A stretch of 64,000 nucleotides of DNA from Irpex lacteus (Eukaryota > Basidiomycota > Agaricomycetes > Polyporales > Irpicaceae), in contig MQVO02000015.1 of NCBI GenBank assembly GCA_001986395.2, forward strand, positions 434,001 through 498,000. Direction: 5' to 3'. The notes beneath the pieces are model-generated. The model saw nothing but the letters and a program-made list of their open reading frames with translations, made no database searches and had not been told where the DNA came from. Position numbers and translations under genes: made by a program. Below, in pieces: positions 38,046 through 49,266 of the stretch (position 1 is its first letter; every line of letters begins with the position of its first letter).

Positions 38046-38479
38046 TCACCAAAACGCTGGCATTTGCTCCGACGCACCACCACCGCCATACCCGAACACA
38101 ACGTCTGCTCCGGTGTCCGACGTCGACGAAGCAGACATATGGATACGTTCCACCGCATCCTATCGCGATCCCCCGTACATGATTTGCGATAGCATCGGGT
38201 GGTTTCTATTTCGAACGCGGGACGGCGATGCCTTTATTCGATTGCTGTGATGTGCCCGTACATCGCGAGCTTCTTCAATCAGAGTGACTTGGCGTACTCT
38301 CAAACCTGGAACTTTGACTTCCAAATTCGACTCTGGGACAGTGTCCAACTGTCTATCGAGATACGTACGTTCGGGAAATGCAGATGTGTATATGGTACTA
38401 GCATCTCCTTTTGAACTCACAGTAATAGAGGGCCCTTACGTTGAAACGTTGAAGCTTGATGGTGTGTGGTGTCCTGACA
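38046..38479 (-). CDS. 3' exons of an unrecognised gene (partial)
   Basis: Three minus-strand pieces join with consistent phase through clean GT-AG introns: 38479-38440 (ending SSFNVS), 38352-38262 (QLDTVPESNLEVKVPG, then LIEEARD) and 38159-38046 (DAVERIHMSASSTSD, then a Gly-rich ending SEQMPAFW and a stop). Introns are 87 and 102 bp. Codon use and composition look real. The 5' part was not resolved. Possible earlier exons at 38.5-39.1 kb include a hydrophobic stretch (VWLLIYIIPASIS) and VQYGLGPPTLRAAMLAAKLF, but I could not connect them. No family is recognised. The gene could be decayed, or its last exons could in principle belong to the C2H2 gene upstream, though that would need a 1.4 kb gap. 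Confidence 0.42.
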
Positions 38480-39525
38480 CTATCGTAGATACCTGCTTAC
38501 TGACGAATCACAATCAGCGTTTCCGAGACAACCTTGGCCCAGCAAGTCTTGTGCACGCGCACGCAGAAAAGGTGGCAACGACGTAGAAGCACTTGCGCAG
38601 CACGGTAATGCAACCACCGGGGTGAGACAATATTGCGATTGCTTGCAAACTCGATATTGATGCAGGGATGATGTAGATCAATAACCAGACCTTCCCGAAG
38701 GGGACAAAATCGTCGGAGGATCGTCGAATAAGGACTGAACAACCCAGGGTGTTTGCAATGTTTATTTAATTTGATTATCCAACGAAGACGTAACCGTTAA
38801 CGTATGTTATCAATCACACCTAGCCGCGAACGTTACCAAGGAAGCACAAGGAAGAAGGCAGTCCCGAGAAGGCAAGAAGCGGCGGAAGCTCATATGTTTT
38901 GCAATGTTCTTGTGATCGCCGCCGGGATACACTTAGAATGGAACTTGAAGTGAACTCAATATTGATCATGACTAAAGGATCTAGGCCACCGTAGTAGACG
39001 TTAACCATAGTCGAACAGCTTCGCTGCCAACATCGCAGCACGGAGGGTGGGGGGGCCAAGACCGTATTGAACACTTACGCGTAAATGAGTGATCATCGGA
39101 ATAGTCACACATTCATTCGTAGCATCGTCAGAGTCCTGGAATGCAGGCTATCAATCGAAGTGAATGAAGTGAATTACACGGGTCACATTTTAATATAGCA
39201 CGGGCTGTACGTCTACGTGATATAACGATGGCCGAAGAGGCATCTACGAGTAACTTATACTAATACGGTAAGTATGGCAAGTACAGAGAATAATTATGAT
39301 GGGTGTCAGGGTGTGATGTATACGTAGGCGATGGGGAAGATGAGGGGGTGGATCCTGGCCAAGACGTAGAAGAGCACAATACATAGCGGGATCAAAACAA
39401 GAAATTGATGGGTTCTCCAAGAAAGTGTAGCCTTGGCTGTGGGATGAAATACAATGCAAGCGAGAGGAGCGTGCGAGGGGTGGATAGCAAGAGTTTCGAC
39501 GAGAGCGGGGAGTGTTTTCGATGCA
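38480..39525. other. Unresolved stretch, possible 5' exons of the 38.05 kb gene
   Basis: Minus-strand coding-like islands occur around 38.55-38.72 and 39.0-39.07 kb, but no continuous spliced model could be built. The right part is the 3' flank of the C2H2 gene. Confidence 0.35.
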
Positions 39526-40385
39526 TCAAGTGCAAGAATACGTGGGGTCCTTCTCGCACCCGTTGTCCACATGTCTCTTCATCGAGTCCGCCCGACTGAA
39601 CTCTTTACGACAGTACGGACACCTGTGGCTCGTAGGCTGCGAACTGTGCTGTGACTCGTAGTGTCTCTTCCTATCATGCGAGCGCGAGAACGTCTTGTCG
39701 CACTTATCACATGGGAACCGCTCCGTGCCAGGTGACGGAGGAAGCTGACCGTGATGCGAGGAGGATGACGGGTACGGATGAGAAGACGAATGTGGATGTG
39801 CGGCGTACTGCATCGTCGGGGAAACCGACGAGGGTGAACCCGACTGTCTGCGGAGAGATTGTTCGTGTTGAAGCGCCTGCACGGAGCTTGCAGCTGGGCT
39901 GAGCGAATGAACGTGCTGCTGCTGCTGCTGCATGGCCTGCTGAGAATACTGTGCTTGCGATGGATACTGCGCGTAGTGTCCAGCTTGGGATTGGTCTGGG
40001 TAGACGGTATGACCTCCTGGTGCGCTCATCGAGCGGGGGTTATAAGTCATAGGCGCAGCCTGCTGACCTAACGAAAGTGAAATTGGGTATATTAGGTTTT
40101 AAGCTTACTCGTTGCGAGGGGGAGTGAACACGCACCTGAAGCTCCTGGGTAGGATGCACTGTTCACCATCGTGTGAGACGAGGGAACTTGGGCATAATTT
40201 TGCTGGGCAGCGTACGCCAATTGCTGTGCGTCAGGCTGTGCATAGTACTGCTGGGAAGCATACGACGATGACGCAGAGGGATGCCCTTGGGGATACTGCT
40301 GATATTGTGCCGACGAGGAGTACTGCATTTGTGTGGTGGACGAGAGAGAACGTTGTTGCTCGTTGGTGTAGTATTGCTGATTCAT
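39526..40385 (-). CDS. C2H2 zinc-finger transcription factor
   Basis: Two minus-strand exons, 40385-40136 and 40067-39526 (68 bp intron), give 263 aa. Residues 1-200 are low-complexity, rich in Gln, Tyr, Ser and His, with a CAG-coded run near 129-135. Two tandem zinc fingers follow. Finger 1 has Cys203, Cys206, His219 and His224 in FPCDKCDKTFSRSHDRKRH. Finger 2 has Cys233, Cys236, His249 and, instead of a second His, Cys254 in the sequence HVDNGC, making it C2HC. The linker between them is longer than the TGEKP type. This is a nuclear DNA-binding protein by family; targets are unknown. The protein ends nine residues after the last ligand. A TATA box and a 16-base palindrome precede the ATG. 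Confidence 0.85.
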
Positions 40386-40422
40386 GCTCGGAGTCGAGGG
40401 TCTGCTGAGGAGCTAGCAAACG

Positions 40423-40438
40423 AGTCTCGCGCGAGACT
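40423..40438. repeat. 16-base perfect palindrome in the C2H2 leader/promoter
   Basis: AGTCTCGC followed directly by GCGAGACT forms a perfect inverted repeat. It lies between the TATA box (40440-40447) and the ATG (40385) of the C2H2 gene. It could be an operator for a dimeric factor or a leader hairpin. Confidence 0.6.
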
Positions 40439-40439
40439 G

Positions 40440-40447
40440 TATTTATA
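40440..40447 (-). promoter_or_regulatory. TATA box of the C2H2 gene
   Basis: TATAAATA on the minus strand lies about 55 bases upstream of the ATG at 40385. Sequence and spacing fit a core promoter with a short leader. Confidence 0.55.
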
Positions 40448-43102
40448 GTGGACGAACATTCCATCTGCCATTGGACATTTACATAGTACCTGAAGGCGGA
40501 AGCTTGGGCATCATCCAATACAGATTCTAAGATGGGAATCTGCTTACAAAAGCCAGACATACTTCGCGCGGACGCACGCTCGTGTCTGATAATTTCCAAG
40601 GCGGACAATGCGATCCAATCGCTTACACCGACATTTGACGGAAGGAGGCCTGGCAGTACTGACGCACGCGCCATCCTGCGGGTCAGATGTAATGAAAACG
40701 CCGGAGATCCCAAGTCAACACGGAAAATCGTCTGCCCTAGCCGGGTAACGAACACAGTGCATGAGGACTTTTTGGGCATGGGCTCCCCAGGGAGAGATGG
40801 AACGAGGAAGACGAACATGCGTAGGCGCCCACGCATTGGCGGCCAAATGTCGCCCGCTGTGGGTAAAGACGCGAGCAAACACGATGCGATCCCAACTCTC
40901 TCACTTTACTGGGCGTGTACATATGCATGTTGTAGATGAACAATGTGTGCTTGTCAGCCGTTTAGAGTTTAAATATAACGGCATTTTACTCAAAGTAACA
41001 TCGAATTTATCCCTCGTCTGCTGCCGAGACACCGGCTCTGCTTGGAAGCATTCGCGACCCACGAGGTTCTCCAGCATCCGTTTTCTGCTCGATGTCACTC
41101 TGTGTTATGTAGTCGGACGCTGACAGTGCAGGTCATTGCAGCGTTCCTGTCTGTTTTTTCGAGTGCACGATCGTGTATTTCACCTCCCGAATTAGTACCG
41201 GCAAAGTGCGACATGTCTGGCAGATGTGCAGTCTATCGCAAACTACACACGGCAGCTGTAGACGGCACGCTGGGCTAATACGCCTATAGCAAGGTAAAAT
41301 TCAGGGAGAGATGAGCGCGTGATGTAGTGCAGTAGTGATTGTAAGAAGCCGGTTTGTATATCCCAAGTGACCAAGAGGGGTAAGGAGCGTGAGGAATTCC
41401 GGACAGAACTCCCCATCTACAACTAATCGTAGACGATGATCCATCTATCGGGGCGAGTTCTAGTGGCGTTAGGCATTACTTTGCCTTTCCTCGATGGTTT
41501 TAGCCGGGCTTAATTACGAAGCATGATGACGACGCCCGGGCAGCTTCTGTTGATAAGTGCGTATTGCACTCCTTGGCCATTCATCTTGACTTGGAATGAC
41601 GTCCAAAGTTGAGACACGAGTACGCCGATGCAGCATCGGACAACCGCCAACTAATCTTCGTTTTCGTCAAAGAACACGTATCCCCCATCTGACAAGTACA
41701 GGGTTAGCGTAGATTGAGAAGAAGTTTTCCTCGCGTTTGACAACAAGTATGTATTGTACGCACCACTCTCGTCTGATGCTGTCAACGGTCATGCTGTCAA
41801 TTCTCTCACTTCATCACACGGCCGAAAACGCGCTCGAAGCAAATCCAGCAAGCGCAAACGAGAACTCTTGGCCCTCGTACAGACGCGTCCCGCGTCGGAT
41901 CCCCAAACCGGATGGGAGTCGCTGATGTCAGAGCTCGGGACGGGCTAACATTAATCACTGGTTGCCTGATCTTCTGGACATGGCCACCCTTTTGTCCGAA
42001 ATGAAAGGCCATGGAAGCTAGCTGTCCAGTAAACTTGAGGGTCAGACATACTGAGTCCGGCGTCAAGGCCAAGTCAAAACGATGGCATTGCACAGATCGT
42101 TATCAACCCGCACAGGGTCGAGGAAAGGCGTATGACGGGTTTCAGGAGCACGGGAGGTACTCTCTAGCGTGCGACGTTCGATATGCAGAAGACTGCTTCG
42201 CGGGAAATACGTCGGAGTGTGTGGATGATCCAGTACGGTTGGGATTGACTTGCTAGCACTGATACTGACACGACGTGTTTGAGCGTGGCAGAGAAATGCT
42301 GCTCTAGGCCGAGATAGTTGAATAGAGGGCGGAAACTAGGATTATCAGGAGCATATGAATGTAGGTAGGAGGAATGTAACTCACCATATTGGGTGATATC
42401 ATACTTATCAGGTGCTCTGGCCGGGACGAGGTACGTACTTCCACCCCGATATCATCTCGTAATGCCCACCGTAGAGTCGTGCCTGTCGAGCTTTAGCGTA
42501 CCAGGAAGATGAAGTTTAAGAATACCAGACTAAGCTGAAAAGAGCAGGCCAATATGCCGGCAGTTCGGATGCATTGTCCGCCGTTCGAGTCGGTTGTCGA
42601 AAGTTGTAGGACCGTTTGTTTTTCTCCGTCGGAGCGCTTTAGAACACATCACTGTGTACTTGTACTTTTTGCAATGTACCTCAAGGGCGGTGCGATATTG
42701 ACGTCAGGATAATCTGCTTTGGAGGTAGCTACGGATACTTACGTGAGCCGCGCAGAATGAACTACACGAGCATGAGGACCACATGACGGTTGAAAGAGAG
42801 AATGTAATGTTGACCATGAGGAGAGGACATATCGAGGGTACGGAGAATAAAATTGATGCAAGGCTATGTGTCGGCGTATGTTTTCTTCCTATGACAAAAG
42901 CAATATTCCATGATGGTGGAAAGACTTGCTGCACGAGACGCAAAATAATTCAGGGGGTGGTTGTCGGTGGAAGAGAACAACGAGACCTGGAAGTCGCGAT
43001 TGGCCAGTTTATTCGAGTGATGCCAAACATGCACAAATAAAGCCCGTGTATGCGGACCGCAGTGAGCAAGTCTCTGCAACAAGTCACTTTCGTCCCGCCG
43101 CC
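40448..43102. other. Intergenic stretch with no supported gene
   Basis: This is the divergent space between the C2H2 regulator and the Ppg1 gene. Only short frames without domains are present. Regulatory DNA for both neighbours is expected, but no specific site is claimed beyond those listed. Confidence 0.45.
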
Positions 43103-44701
43103 ATGGCTCCCTTTGACCTCGACGCCTGCATCCAGCAATTACTCAAGAAACAACTTCTACACGAAGCTCTGCTACGAGAGATATGTGAAAAGACAAAAGA
43201 AGTGCTCATGCGCGAGTCGAACGTCGTGCACGTTAACTCCCCCGTGACCGTCGTAGGCGACATCCATGGGTGAGCCCTCGCTGCCTCGAAACGGCCCACA
43301 TGCACAAGTTCAACCCTTGACGATGATTGGAAAGCCAGTTTTACGACCTCATCGAAATCTTTCGCATAGGAGGATACGCACCGAACACCAATTACCTCTT
43401 CTTAGGTTCATCCGGCTTGTCAACCATCTTGCTTAGTTTCCGGCATTGATGCGATCTTGTTTGTCTTTCCAGGCGACTATGTTGACAGAGGCCTGTTCAG
43501 CGTCGAAACGATCTCACTCTTGACGTGTCTGAAGCTACGATATCCAGACAGGGTGCAGTTGATCAGGGGGAACCACGAGTCGAGAGCGGTCACTCAGGTC
43601 AGCACCAATATCTTCCCCTCCTCTCTGACAGGCACATTAACTCATACAAACCCACGCTAAACCTCCCTTTTCATCTCATAAACGTCTCTACACTCTTCGC
43701 CTCCCGAATAAATGCAGACATACGGCTTCTACACGGAATGCGTGCGGAAGTATGGGTCCTCCCACGTCTGGACATACTTCACCGACATGTTTGACTTCTT
43801 GACGTTGTCTGTCGTGATAGACGACAAGATCTTCTGCGTTCATGGCGGTGTGTACGTTCCCTGGCTTCGGCGGCCCTGATCGGTCTACTAACTGCCTCGA
43901 CTTTCTTCCACACCCACTACACCATCTACAAATTGGCTATCATTCCTCGGCTCCTATGGTGGTCGGACGACGAATTCGACGTCAAACGATGACTGGACTG
44001 ACGACAGGCCTGTCGCCCTCGATACATTCAATAGACCAGATTAAAGTGGTTGATCGGTTTAGAGGTGAGCAAGTCGCGCTTTATGCCGTACTCAAATGCG
44101 TCACATCGGCGACCGTTAATCTCAATTGCATAAACAGAAATCCCACATGAAGGGCCAATGGCAGATTTGGTATGGTCGGACCCAGATCCAGAGAAGGAGG
44201 ACTTTGCAATTTCACCCAGGTGCGTTCAACGTTGAAGCCATCATACGACTTCCGATCCGCCCTCATCTGCTCCGCGAACTGATCAACTGCCGCCCCACGT
44301 ACAGAGGCGCAGGTTACACCTTTGGGTCAGGCGTCGTCTACAAATTCCTTGAAACAAATAGCATGACCCACATCCTCCGGGCACATCAGCTATGCATGGA
44401 AGGCTTCTCGTCGCTGTTTGACGGACACCTTTCGACGGTCTGGTCCGCCCCGAATTATTGCTACCGCTGTGGGAACTCCGCGAGCATATTGGAGGTACGG
44501 CCAGATGGGGAGAGGTTCTTCAACGTCTTCCAGGCCGCACCGGAGAACGAGCGGGACGGGCCGAGTCATCAGGCCGCACAGAACGCGGGTGGGAAGGTGA
44601 GTGGTTGGTGCATCTCAGCGTGGTGGTCGTTGTCCATCGGGTTCGCAAGCTTATTGGGCTCGTTTCTGTTCCGTGTTCAGCTCCCGGAATACTTCTTATA
44701 A
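43103..44701 (+). CDS. PPG1: PP2A-like Ser/Thr phosphatase Ppg1
   Basis: Eight exons (43103-43269, 43335-43405, 43473-43597, 43718-43847, 44008-44064, 44138-44219, 44305-44596, 44681-44701) give 314 aa. Metal and catalytic motifs are all present: VVGDIHG, GDYVDRG, RGNHES, CVHGG and the late [10 protein letters not shown]. Ppg1 rather than PP2A, PP4 or PP6 is indicated by [51 protein letters not shown] and [10 protein letters not shown]. The C-terminus ends in EYFL, the tail that in this superfamily is carboxyl-methylated; it is encoded by a seven-codon last exon. Yeast Ppg1 works in the Far/STRIPAK complex. The protein lacks the long insert before the tail found in yeast. The gene is intact and convergent with the Sec14-like gene. 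Confidence 0.95.
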
Positions 44702-45281
44702 GACTAATGATGGATTGGAGAAATTGAAGGACGTGTATATAAGAACTTTGATACCCCTAGGAGTGTGGACTCACGATCCTACTATGACATTCCTCTATAT
44801 ATATCGTGTAGCATATACATACCTCCGCTCGAAGACAATCGAGTGGGAACACACTGGCGTACGGTAGATTAAAAAACCAATAGAGATGCGGATATGGACA
44901 CATAAGTATGCATGAACTGTGACAACAGAAGCCCGTCATGGTGGTATCCAAAAGTTAATCCAAAGACCATTCAACGTACAACAGAAAGGAAGGTGATGGT
45001 AGAACAGGAGTGGAGAGGGGAGAAGAGGGCGGGATTACGGGATGACGAGACATCGAAGAAAACCCAATCAGCCCAGAAATATGTGGAAGTTGGGGTGTGT
45101 GTGGGAGGCCGTGTGTGAATCGGGACATATGTACATGCGCATACACACACGCTATACATAGGATAAATCGACGAATAAGTCAAAGGAGTGCGAACTACAC
45201 GAAGAGAAGCAGCGGTGGCTCCTGCGTGGTGAAATGGGAGGTGATATATCCGGCCCTTGGAAGATAGAACGTCAACTGGCG
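44702..45281. other. Convergent intergenic region
   Basis: This is the space between the stops of Ppg1 and the Sec14-like gene and should hold both 3' untranslated regions. No gene is supported. Confidence 0.5.
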
Positions 45282-46802
45282 TCACCGGATGGCCAGCACC
45301 TTGTCCATCCTGCGGGTACGCAGTACATCGAGAATACGACGCCGTTTCCAACTTGCCAAGCCCAGCAGAAGTATGAACATGAAGACTTTGAGATGCGTCT
45401 TCCATTTTTGCCACCATAGACGGAGTAACGTGTATACGAGATCACGTTTTCGACGGCGACCATGTCGGAGGTTAGGGGTAGATGAAGACAGGTCGGCTTC
45501 AGTGTATGCAATTGGATAGCCAAAGAAAGGATTCAGGATGGAAGTGGAGGAGAGTACGCTCGGTGGTGCTCTGGGCACCATTAAGGCGTCTTGTGATTGT
45601 GGAGTTTCGGTGTCTGTGATGGGAGAGTAGAGAGACGATGGAGCAACGTAATCCTGTAGAGCATTGTCAATTTCTCTGAGATATGGGAGATCGCCGTCCC
45701 AGTCTATGCGTTTGTATGGTAAATCATCGTGAATATCTGACGAAGCGAAGCTATTCATACCTTTCGGAAGAGCGGAAGGCGTCAAAAAAGCCTTGAGTTC
45801 CTCATTGTTAGGAAAGAAGACTTTCTGTAATGCTGAGGCTGGAAGTAGCCGTCTGATGTGTTCGAGGTCGGCATTCATGACAGGAAAGCGCGTAAGATCG
45901 GCTTACTTACTTTGCTAGATTCCAAAGACCCACCTGGGCCCAAGAGTAATTAAGGACCAACGCTGTCCAACAGTCAGTCCACACCGATACATAGTTCTCG
46001 TAATGAAATCAACGGACCAGCTGCAAGCAATCCAGGAAATTTGGGTATCACGTCATGAACGAACCAACTGAGTAATTGCACACTTTGCTGCATATTGACG
46101 TATGAGATGAGATATGCGCCCATTAATATCAAGAAGAGTACTCACGACTCCGTTGAACGCTAAACCTTGAATGTCCAGTAAGGCAAGGTACTGCAAGATG
46201 GGACTAGCTCCTGGTTCCCGCGAGTTCAGTCGAACAAGATGTAGTCTCATGAGTTCTATATTGTGGTATATAGACGCTTTTAGATCTTCGCCTGAATTCC
46301 AGACACCAGAGAGTTGGACAATGATGATAGGGCGACCAAAGGGATCTCGCACGTCTATAGGCAGACACTTCAGGTATGGCGACGGAGAACGAGCAGAGCA
46401 AGGACGTAGAGTGGTAAGCCGCCATGGAAGCGTCAGCTGCAGTGTCTCTAGTGCAATGGAGGTGGTGAATTTATGTCTCTGGTATCAGAATCAGTATACT
46501 ATCCCAGTAGGGAGTTTCAGATGCACGCACCTTTAGCATGCGGAAGACTGATTCTAGTGGCGTAACCGAGACAATCAGTTCCGCACTCAAAGTCTCGAAC
46601 TAATAGACATACCTGTGTCCATCAGCCATTCTCTTGCATACTCAATCTCGTCCTCATCCCAGGCCAACTCGTCTGCCAGGCCTGGAAGAATGTCTGTTAC
46701 GAGGGTTCTCTGCAAGTCCTGAACAGCATGGAGATGCTGCGAATATAACTCGTTCAGGTCATCAAACTGCGTCTCGAGAGTCTCTCGGATGTCGACGCTC
46801 AT
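45282..46802 (-). CDS. Sec14-like CRAL-TRIO protein with a C-terminal membrane helix
   Basis: Six minus-strand exons (46802-46613, 46553-46531, 46478-46146, 46087-46018, 45962-45911, 45852-45282) give 412 aa. The CRAL-TRIO lipid-binding core runs from DPFGRPIIIVQLSGVW through YLALLDIQGLAFNGV, LLSWFVHDVIPKFPGLL, LVLNYSWAQVGLWNLAK and ALQKVFFPNNEELKAFL, as in Sec14-type phosphatidylinositol/lipid transfer proteins. After about 100 residues of Ser/Pro-rich linker comes a basic stretch and one hydrophobic helix (VFMFILLLGLASW) followed by RRR, near the C-terminus. This suggests tail-type membrane anchoring with the lipid-binding domain in the cytosol. One exon is only 23 bases. The gene is divergent from the Rkm4-like gene with a 260 bp shared upstream region. 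Confidence 0.86.
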
Positions 46803-47062
46803 ATGCCTGTCGACGTCGACCAAGACAGCGAGTAAAACGTTTCAGAGGATTTGGGTGGCGACTGCAGCATCACCGCGGTAGACAGCGAGAGATGACGGAA
46901 ACATGTGAATGAGCGCAGGCTCAATTTCGTCCAATTAGATTACGTTCATTTCTGATAACACCCTTATTGGAAAAATTGCTGTCAATATCCAGCCACCGTC
47001 TCTTTACTAAAACTTTACACCAGGGCTACCACAGCGGCGGACAACGCGTAACAAACTGCGAC

Positions 47063-49034
47063 ATGGAAGCGTTCTTCGATTGGTTTGAGCGTCGGAATGG
47101 GTCCATCGACAGGAGTGCTATGACAATTGGCGACATCCCAGGATGTGCCCGAGGAGCAATTGCTTTACGAGACTTGCCGGTGAGTGATGAATCACTCGCT
47201 AGAGCGAATAAATCCTCAACTATAGACGACGCTCAGGAAGGTCATACGTTGTTTACTATACCACGAGACCTGACGCTATCAACACGGACATCAGCATTAC
47301 CCAGCAAACTTGGTATGTCGACATGGAAGCAATACGGTCTGCATGTGGGCTGGGCAGGCCTCATCCTGTGTATGATGTGGGAAGAAGCACAAGGGGCGGA
47401 GTCGAGGTGGAACGGCTACATGTGTAAGTGTTCCATGTTTTTTGTTTTTTGTTGCGTCGTCTATAATGCTCAATATGCCCTCCCGCAGCGATATTACCTT
47501 CCGAATTCGACACACCTATGTTCTGGAATGAGGCCGAGCTGGAAGAATTGAAGGGGACATCTGTGGTTGGTCTGTCTCGTGTGGTCAACCCCATGGGCGT
47601 GTGACACTGAATGTTTTTTGTTTGTCGCAGACAAAATTGGAAGAGCAGATGCTGAGAAGGACTTTCATGACAAGATTATCCCTGTGATACAGGTAAGTGT
47701 CGTTGCCGGTGGCTTGACAGCTTATGCCGATGAATTCTGACATTTCATTAAGACCCGACCGGACTTGTTCCCTCCGGAAGCAATAGCGCAATACTACACA
47801 TTGGAGCGTTACCATATCATGGGTAGCCGAATCCTATCGCGAAGTTTCCAAGTTTCGAAGTGGGAAGGAGAATCCCAGGGACAGGAGGAAGACGATGGTC
47901 CCGCAGAGGCTAACACCAGTATGGACAGCGCCGCTATGGACGTTGATGATCCAGCATCACTTCCAGACCAAGGAGAAGCAGAAGAGGAAGATCATGGGGA
48001 TGGGGAAGAAGATGACGAGGAAAACGAAGACGATCCAGCTGATGTGGCAATGGTCCCCATGGCCGACATGCTCAACGCGCGGTTCGAGTCCGAAAATGTA
48101 AGCAACCTATACCATGGGTCAGTCGGCAGGTGGCTGAAACCTTAGCATTGGCAGGCTAAACTGTTCTATGAAGAGCGCGACCTGAAAATGATTACGACGA
48201 AGGCGATCAAGGCCGGAGAACAGATCGTACGTCGAGTTCCTCGTGAGGCTGCGCAGTCGACAAGCATTGAACATTGTCTGGTTCTAGTGGAACACATACG
48301 GGGATCCGCCCAACTCGGACCTGCTCCGCAGATACGGCCATGTTGATGTTTTGCCACTTCTCCCACCTCTATCAGGTTCTGGCAATATGGCCGACAACGT
48401 CGAGATCCGTGCAGACCTTGTGGTACATGCGGCATCGAAGGGCAACCCAGCCGCCCTACAGAATCGTATTGATTGGTGGCTTGAAGAAGCCGATGACGAG
48501 TAAGTCAGAGTCAGCAGAGCTTCTGTATATTCTATTTTTGAAATGTCTTGTTCTAGCACTTTTGTGGTCTTCACGGATTGCGAGCTGCCGGAAGAGCTGG
48601 TCTCGCTGACACGCCTCTTGCTGCAGTCGGATGCAGAGTGGCAGAAGACACAAGCGAAGAGCAAACTGCCCAAGCCAACGGTTGACGCGGATGTTTTAGC
48701 CATCGCCGTTGAAGTACTCCAAAACCGGTTAGCGGAGTATCCTACCACAATTGAGGTAAGTAAATACGGAGATCATACCCGAGCAGCGTATTCTAATGTA
48801 AACCTTACACAGGAGGATGAAACTCTACTGACGGACCCAACACTCAGTACAAATAAAAGAAATGCGGTTGTAGTGCGGCTAGGCGAGAAGCGTGTCTTGG
48901 CCGGCACCCTAGCTGCTACACGAGCACAACTGGAACGTTTGCAGGCGACCGCCGCTTCCAACGGCGGGAGCAAAAGAAAGAGGGCGGAGAACGGTCAAAC
49001 GAAAGGCAAAGGAGACAAAAAGGCGCGCCGGTGA
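47063..49034 (+). CDS. RKM4: SET-domain lysine methyltransferase, Rkm4/SETD6-like
   Basis: Nine exons (47063-47179, 47237-47423, 47489-47569, 47631-47692, 47753-48097, 48155-48226, 48288-48499, 48557-48755, 48813-49034) give 498 aa. The split SET domain begins FFDWFERRNGSID and CARGAIALRDLPEGHTLFTIP. It resumes VPMADMLNARFESENAKLFY, KAGEQIWNTYGDPPNSDLLR and RYGHVD. Between the halves is a strongly acidic insert (about residues 190-225). A Rubisco-LSMT-type substrate-binding region follows, and the tail is basic. In yeast, Rkm4 methylates a large-subunit ribosomal protein; the animal relative SETD6 modifies other targets. Assignment to the group is firm; the exact substrate is inferred. Confidence 0.9.
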
Positions 49035-49266
49035 CAGGCGAGTGTGCCTCAGCTGCCATAAGTGGAAGTGTACCTACTGTAAAAGGAAGTCGTCGTCGTC
49101 CGTCGATCACTTGAGGCGTGCTTCGACTGCTTCGAAATTGTGATTGTGACTGTAAGCCATGGTGGTTGAAGTTTAGTTCGACGCCAGCCTCTGTTCCCCA
49201 CCGCGACACCGCCGAGTCGTTCTGACTGCCGACTGTGTGCGTTCCCCTCTTACACTCTTCTCTACG

